From: an uncultured Christensenella sp.
Lineage (GTDB): Bacteria; Bacillota; Clostridia; Christensenellales; Borkfalkiaceae
DNA: 64,000 nucleotides
Reading direction: 5' to 3'
Assembly: GCA_910585685.1 (NCBI GenBank)
Contig: CAJUEO010000005.1
Location: forward strand, 1-64,000
The number at the start of each line of letters is the position of its first letter. Position 1 is the stretch's first letter. The notes beneath the pieces were generated by a model that did not search any database, was not told the DNA's origin, and was given only the letters and a program-made list of their open reading frames with translations. The position numbers were made by a program, and so were the translations under genes. This document shows, piece by piece, positions 59,656-64,000 of the stretch.

Positions 59656-62600
59656 TTATTTGTTCTTTCTCTTGCGGTTGATTACCAATGCCGCCGCGCC
59701 AACAAGCGCCATTGCCGCACCGGCAGTCACACAAGTTTCCACAATGCTACCGCCGCAGCCGCTGTCGGAATCACCGTCTTTTCCGTCGCTGCCCGAAGCT
59801 TTTATGTTGGTAACTTCTCCGTTTATAACCCAATATCCGTCTGAATTGATTTCTATTGTAGGAGTAGTTCCGTCCGCGCCGTCAGTTCCGTTTTCACCTT
59901 TAAGGTCGTCTAAGTTTGCAACGTCAATCCAGGTTTTGCCGTCGGGCGTGTACTTGATAACGCCGTTTTCAACCTTAAACTCGGGTTGCAACGCCTTCCA
60001 CTTAGCGTAGTAGGTTTTAGCGCCCGTTACCGCTGCGTCGAAGTCGGCTTGAGTTGTGCACTCTGCGTCCTCGTACCAGCCGACGAAGTTGTAGCCTTCT
60101 CTTACAGGGTTGGTTTCGGGTGCCGTTACTTTGCCGCCGGGAGCAACTTCTACCGAAGTGCTGTCTGAGCCGTTGCCGTCAAACGTAACGGTGTGAGTAG
60201 TTTTTTCTCCGACGGTTATAGTTGCGTCGTAAATGTATTTTCCGTTAATTGTAAACTTGACGTCGTAATCGCCTGCCTGCGCTGTGGGCGTACCCGTTAT
60301 CGCGCCGTTCGGGCTTACCGAAAGTCCTTCGGGAAGTCCTGTTGCGGAACAGTTGTTAATTGCGCCTATTGCCGCACCTTCGACAAGTTCGATTTGTCCG
60401 CTGTAAGCAACGCCTTGCACCGCGTTATAATCTTTATCCTTGAAAGCCGAAAGAACAGTTATTGTAATGTCGAGCACTTCGCTCTTGTAATAGCCCTTGG
60501 TTGCCCACATCGAATAGTGGAATTCTCCAGATACAGGGGTGTCATACAGCGAGTCACCGCCTTGGTGCCACTCGAATCCGGGGAATAAAATGTACCACTC
60601 GGAACCGCGAGGGTTGGATTCAACAGAATCACCTGCAATCCACATTCTGGTATAGTTGCCCTGTCCACGGGGGCCTAAACCGAGCCAGACGTAGCCGCCT
60701 TCACCCTGTTTGAACGTGACGTCGGTGCCCTGAGGGTCGTCGTCGAATTTATAGACGGACATTTCGCACTCTATGGGACTTTCGGATTTCATTCCGTTGG
60801 AATTTACAACCGAGTAGAGCATACGCTGAGCCGTCATACGAACCGCATAGTAATGGGTTGCGCTGCCGACCATAACCGTTTCTCCGTCGACTCTCGTTCT
60901 TATTACGGGAAGATTTTGACTTGCGTCCCAGGTGCCTTCGACGTTGGTGCTGTACTTGCCGAGGGGAGCTGTTTGACTGCGGACAATAAGTCCCGAAGGC
61001 CAGCCGCTGTCACCGTATGCGTCGGTAATTATCGCGCCGCGGAAGCCCCATTCTTCTGTCAAAAGCTTGACTGTAAGGTGGTTGTTCATGCAGGCGCCTA
61101 TGCCGCCTATTGCGTTGAACGAGCACATAACGCCCGTTGCGCCGCCGTCTTTAACGGCAATTTCAAAGCCTTTAAGATATATTTCGCGCATCGTCTGCTC
61201 GTCTGCCCAGGTCAGTACGCCGTGACGGTTTTCTTCCTGATTGTTGAGCGCAAAATGCTTCATATATGTAACTACGCCCTTTGAAGCCGCGCCGCTTATA
61301 GCCGCGGAAGCTATTCTGCCCGTTAAGACCGCGTCCTCGGAGTAGTATTCATAGTTTCTTCCGCCGTAGGGATTTCTGTGAATGTTCAAGCCGGGGCCGT
61401 ACCAACCAGTTATGCCCTGGTTGATTGCGTGGTCTCCTATGAGACTGCCGTATTCTTCAACAAGCTCGATATTCCAGGTCGAAGCAATGTTGGTGCCGCA
61501 AGCAAAGTTCATACAGGACTGAGTTTGCGTACCAATCTGCGCGGGACCGTCGTTGTCGACCGTTCTGGGTTTACCTATGGCGTCGATTGCCGGAGTGCTG
61601 AAATTCGCGTCGCTTGCAAGAAGCGCCATTTCATCCCAGGTCAGAAGATTCATAAATTCTTCCCAGGCTTCCTTGCCCGTCATATAGGTGCCGTCCGCCT
61701 TCTTGAACGCGGTTTTGCCAACCGAAGTGAGTTGATCGGGGTTTAAAGGCTCCTTGCCCATATAGTCGATACCCTTCATATCGGAAAGCATAATGCGCGT
61801 ATTCCAACCGTTTACTCTGTTGGCTGTGGGATTGCTTTCCTGAGTCCAGCCCTCGGGCACGGACTCTTTATACATAGAGCCGAGATATTTGTCGGTAGCG
61901 CTGTCGCTTGTAGAGCTGTAGCTGACTTCCTGCATTTCGAGCAGCTCGAGAGCCTCTGCGCTGAACGTAACGTTGCCTGCAGTCTGAGGGAAGGTGCGCA
62001 CCAAGCCAATCGTTTCCGTGCCGCCCTCGGTCTTCTTTTCACGGGTCATAACCTTTATGCCCTCGCCGTCTGCCGTGTACTTAGAGCGGTCGGTATTGTA
62101 GTAATCGTCTCCCGAGAAGAGCTGTTCTATTTTATTGCCGGTATTGCTGTCGGTGTCGTAATTTGTCTGTGTTGCGTGCTTATAAGTAAACTTGTGATTG
62201 CCCCATACCTCGTGCGAGTTCTTTTTAAGGGAAATTTCATAGTCGCAAGCTTCAAGCTCGTAGCCTACATGTTGATCTCCGTTTGCGTCGTCATAGTCAT
62301 ATGAAGCCATATCGCGCTTATCGAAGGAAATATTGACAGTTTGACTTTCTCCCTTTTTAAGCTCTTTTGTCTTTGCAAATGCAACAAGATTAGCCGCTGC
62401 CTTCTCTATTCCGCCGTTGGTGTAGTGAGGGTTGTAGTAGACCTGCACAACTTCCTTGCCGGCAACGTCACCCGTATTGGTAACTTTTACGTCAAACGAA
62501 ATTGTATCTCCGTCGGTTTTTGTCGAGTTTGCAACAATTTCCTGTGTGAAGTTCGTATATGACAAGCCGTATCCGAAGGGATAAACAACGCCGTTATATC

Positions 62601-63774
62601 TGTTGTAATAGTCGTCGGTAACTCCGTCGGGCAGATAATTGTCGGGTTCCGTAGTGGGCTTTGTTGCTGCAAAATAGCCGTCTGCGGCAGCCGTTTCGTA
62701 GAATTTATAGCCCATATAAATGCCTTCGGAGTAGTCGATGCTGACATAGTTCGTCTTATTACCGGAAGGGTCTAAAACGCTGTAATTGGGCTTGCCGTCC
62801 TCGGAGGTCTGGCTGTTATTGTAGTAGTTGTACCAGGTAGGGTCCTTTGACACGTCCGCAGCCCAGGTATCCACAAGTCTGCCTGAGGGATTTACCGAGC
62901 CCGACAAAAGCTCACCGATTGCCTCGAAACCGTTCCAGCCGGGATAACCTATCCACATGACCGCGTCAACGCCGTCGTCGTCCTGAAGCGCCGAAACCTC
63001 GAGAGGCATGGGCGCGTTGATAAGAACTACAACCTTTTTAAACTTGCCCTTGACGTATTCCAAAAGTTCTTTCTCACCCTCGTTGAGCGAAAGATAGCGC
63101 TCGCCGGGCTTTGCGTCGAATACTTTTAACTGCTCGTTGGGATCCTGCAATCTCAAACCGTCGTAACCCTCGCAGCCCACGCGCGAAATTGTTATTACAG
63201 CCGCGTCGTTATAGTTTGCAAAGGATTTTTCGGCGGTAGAAATCACGTCTAAATTGGGACCTCTGCGAGTATGTATTCCGTATTGGCTTTGCGCGTTGTC
63301 GGTATAGTAGCTGTACTTGTCGTACAGGTTTTTCATACCCGGATTAAAATTGAAGTTGTTGTTTCTCAAGCTATCATAGACGGTTGTGGGGTTTTCGCTT
63401 CCTGCGAAGTGCGTGAATGCGTGCAACGCCGAAAGCATATAGTTTTCGTCTTTGCCGAAATAACCGACTATAGAGTTGCTTATCGAGTGAAACAGAGTAA
63501 TGTCGCGTTCCAAAGTTTTTGTTTTGTCGCTTACGTTTAAAGGCAGCGCGTTATTTTTGTTTTTAAGCAGGACGGCGCTTTCTTCCGCAATTTTAAGATT
63601 TGTTTTTTTAGTTGCATTGAGCATTGCGCTTGAACTTGTGCTGCTGTTAAAGCCGTTTTCCGCCGAAGCAACGCGCACGCCCGAAAATGCCATAGGTATT
63701 GCCATTGTAGCGGTCATCACTATTGCCGCAACGCCTATACCGATTTTTTTAATTGATTTTTTGCTTTTAACCAC
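59656..63774 (-). CDS. Giant secreted GH3 glycosidase with Ig, InlB and collagen-like regions and a C-terminal anchor (cassette 2, first gene)
   Basis: About 1372 residues. Signal peptide (about 1-38). Sandwich domain with Glu202 in SRVGCEGYD and PFGYGLSY; fibronectin-like domain; TIM barrel with NDGP, YMKHFALNNQEENRHG and the nucleophile Asp in GAIITDAYGD. Then a beta-rich segment, a putative Ig domain (LPEGLSVSPNGAITG), one InlB B-repeat, a GxxG collagen-like stretch with a DGYWVING repeat, and a tail GCGGSI-membrane helix-NRKRKNK. Catalytic residues look intact, unlike its cassette 1 counterpart. GTG 63774 is preferred: AGGAG is 5 bases upstream, whereas ATG 63789 has no ribosome site. The promoter may lie beyond the window; none was found in 63790-64000. 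Confidence 0.87.
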   Translation of the reverse strand: MVKSKKSIKKIGIGVAAIVMTATMAIPMAFSGVRVASAENGFNSSTSSSAMLNATKKTNLKIAEESAVLLKNKNNALPLNVSDKTKTLERDITLFHSISNSIVGYFGKDENYMLSALHAFTHFAGSENPTTVYDSLRNNNFNFNPGMKNLYDKYSYYTDNAQSQYGIHTRRGPNLDVISTAEKSFANYNDAAVITISRVGCEGYDGLRLQDPNEQLKVFDAKPGERYLSLNEGEKELLEYVKGKFKKVVVLINAPMPLEVSALQDDDGVDAVMWIGYPGWNGFEAIGELLSGSVNPSGRLVDTWAADVSKDPTWYNYYNNSQTSEDGKPNYSVLDPSGNKTNYVSIDYSEGIYMGYKFYETAAADGYFAATKPTTEPDNYLPDGVTDDYYNRYNGVVYPFGYGLSYTNFTQEIVANSTKTDGDTISFDVKVTNTGDVAGKEVVQVYYNPHYTNGGIEKAAANLVAFAKTKELKKGESQTVNISFDKRDMASYDYDDANGDQHVGYELEACDYEISLKKNSHEVWGNHKFTYKHATQTNYDTDSNTGNKIEQLFSGDDYYNTDRSKYTADGEGIKVMTREKKTEGGTETIGLVRTFPQTAGNVTFSAEALELLEMQEVSYSSTSDSATDKYLGSMYKESVPEGWTQESNPTANRVNGWNTRIMLSDMKGIDYMGKEPLNPDQLTSVGKTAFKKADGTYMTGKEAWEEFMNLLTWDEMALLASDANFSTPAIDAIGKPRTVDNDGPAQIGTQTQSCMNFACGTNIASTWNIELVEEYGSLIGDHAINQGITGWYGPGLNIHRNPYGGRNYEYYSEDAVLTGRIASAAISGAASKGVVTYMKHFALNNQEENRHGVLTWADEQTMREIYLKGFEIAVKDGGATGVMCSFNAIGGIGACMNNHLTVKLLTEEWGFRGAIITDAYGDSGWPSGLIVRSQTAPLGKYSTNVEGTWDASQNLPVIRTRVDGETVMVGSATHYYAVRMTAQRMLYSVVNSNGMKSESPIECEMSVYKFDDDPQGTDVTFKQGEGGYVWLGLGPRGQGNYTRMWIAGDSVESNPRGSEWYILFPGFEWHQGGDSLYDTPVSGEFHYSMWATKGYYKSEVLDITITVLSAFKDKDYNAVQGVAYSGQIELVEGAAIGAINNCSATGLPEGLSVSPNGAITGTPTAQAGDYDVKFTINGKYIYDATITVGEKTTHTVTFDGNGSDSTSVEVAPGGKVTAPETNPVREGYNFVGWYEDAECTTQADFDAAVTGAKTYYAKWKALQPEFKVENGVIKYTPDGKTWIDVANLDDLKGENGTDGADGTTPTIEINSDGYWVINGEVTNIKASGSDGKDGDSDSGCGGSIVETCVTAGAAMALVGAAALVINRKRKNK

Positions 63775-64000
63775 AATTTCTCCTCTCATATATAATTAAA
63801 ATTTAAATTTGTTACGGAAGCTTTAACCCTGCTTCCTACGCTCCGCCAAAATAACGGAAGTTACCGCCTGCTCTATTTTGCCTTTTACCTCCTTTTACGT
63901 TTAACTACTCATCGTTTAAAATTAAGCCTGGCATTGTTCCCATTTGGGGTTTACGGTGCTAAAAACCACAAGCCGTTCAACATTTTTTAATTTCGATTTA

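Noticed and set aside
59656..63774. LPXTG sortase signal on the large GH3 proteins
   Set aside because: No LPXTG-like motif precedes the C-terminal helix; the conserved element is GC(S/G)GSI instead.

Overview
The window looks like chromosomal DNA of a clostridia-like Bacillota, probably an uncultured carbohydrate-degrading gut or rumen commensal. This is inferred from the A/V-type rather than F-type ATPase, AAAGGAGG-type ribosome sites, TTGACA/TATAAT promoters, DeoR and LytTR regulators, Gram-positive lipoproteins and large anchored glycosidases. No mobile element, CRISPR array or rRNA was seen. Most genes are on the minus strand.

Layout. 1-1464: a tRNA-like 5' half running off the left edge, then a membrane-anchored Ntn-hydrolase. 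1498-10186 (minus): a complete V-type ATPase operon, order ntpFIKECGABD plus a Cys-rich small protein; the rotor subunit keeps every residue of the Na+ site known from Enterococcus hirae. 10567-12999 (plus): an amino-acid ABC importer whose binding protein appears circularly permuted. 13032-16569 (minus): cardiolipin synthase, a small membrane protein, and a MATE exporter behind a terminator-type leader resembling a guanidine-IV riboswitch. 16797-17002: a cluster of DnaA-box-like sites. 17101-20717 (minus): grpE-dnaK-dnaJ. 20883-22939: L-serine dehydratase, an SGNH hydrolase with Cys as nucleophile, and tRNA-Ser(GCT). 23028-26737: divergent GH2 and GH5 glycosidases. 26795-33863 (minus): an L-rhamnoside operon (GH78 rhamnosidase, rhaB, rhaA, rhaD, fucO).

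34001-44406 and 55294-63774 (minus): two parallel cassettes. Each is transcribed as a giant secreted GH3 with a C-terminal anchor, then an InlB-repeat/CBM-like lipoprotein, (a small membrane protein in the first only), then a GH3 with membrane segments at both ends. All four GH3 proteins have the swapped domain order (sandwich domain first, TIM barrel last). The first cassette starts at a promoter whose 17-bp spacer contains nine G:C pairs, a likely phase-variable switch. It is divergent from a DeoR regulator, with three 10-bp-phased direct repeats between them.

Between the cassettes lie ttcA-like, tcdA and cyuA genes, tRNA-Val(GAC), an alpha/beta hydrolase, a DUF4180 protein, an ECF sigma factor with a membrane-anchored partner, and an AgrC/AgrA-like two-component pair.

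Working model: surface GH3, GH2, GH5 and GH78 enzymes strip glucose and rhamnose from plant-type glycosides, CBM-like lipoproteins hold the substrate at the cell surface, and rhamnose is metabolised through the rha/fucO pathway. The most novel signals are the duplicated GH3/lipoprotein cassette with its homopolymer promoter switch, the permuted binding protein, and the shared Gly-Cys C-terminal anchor.
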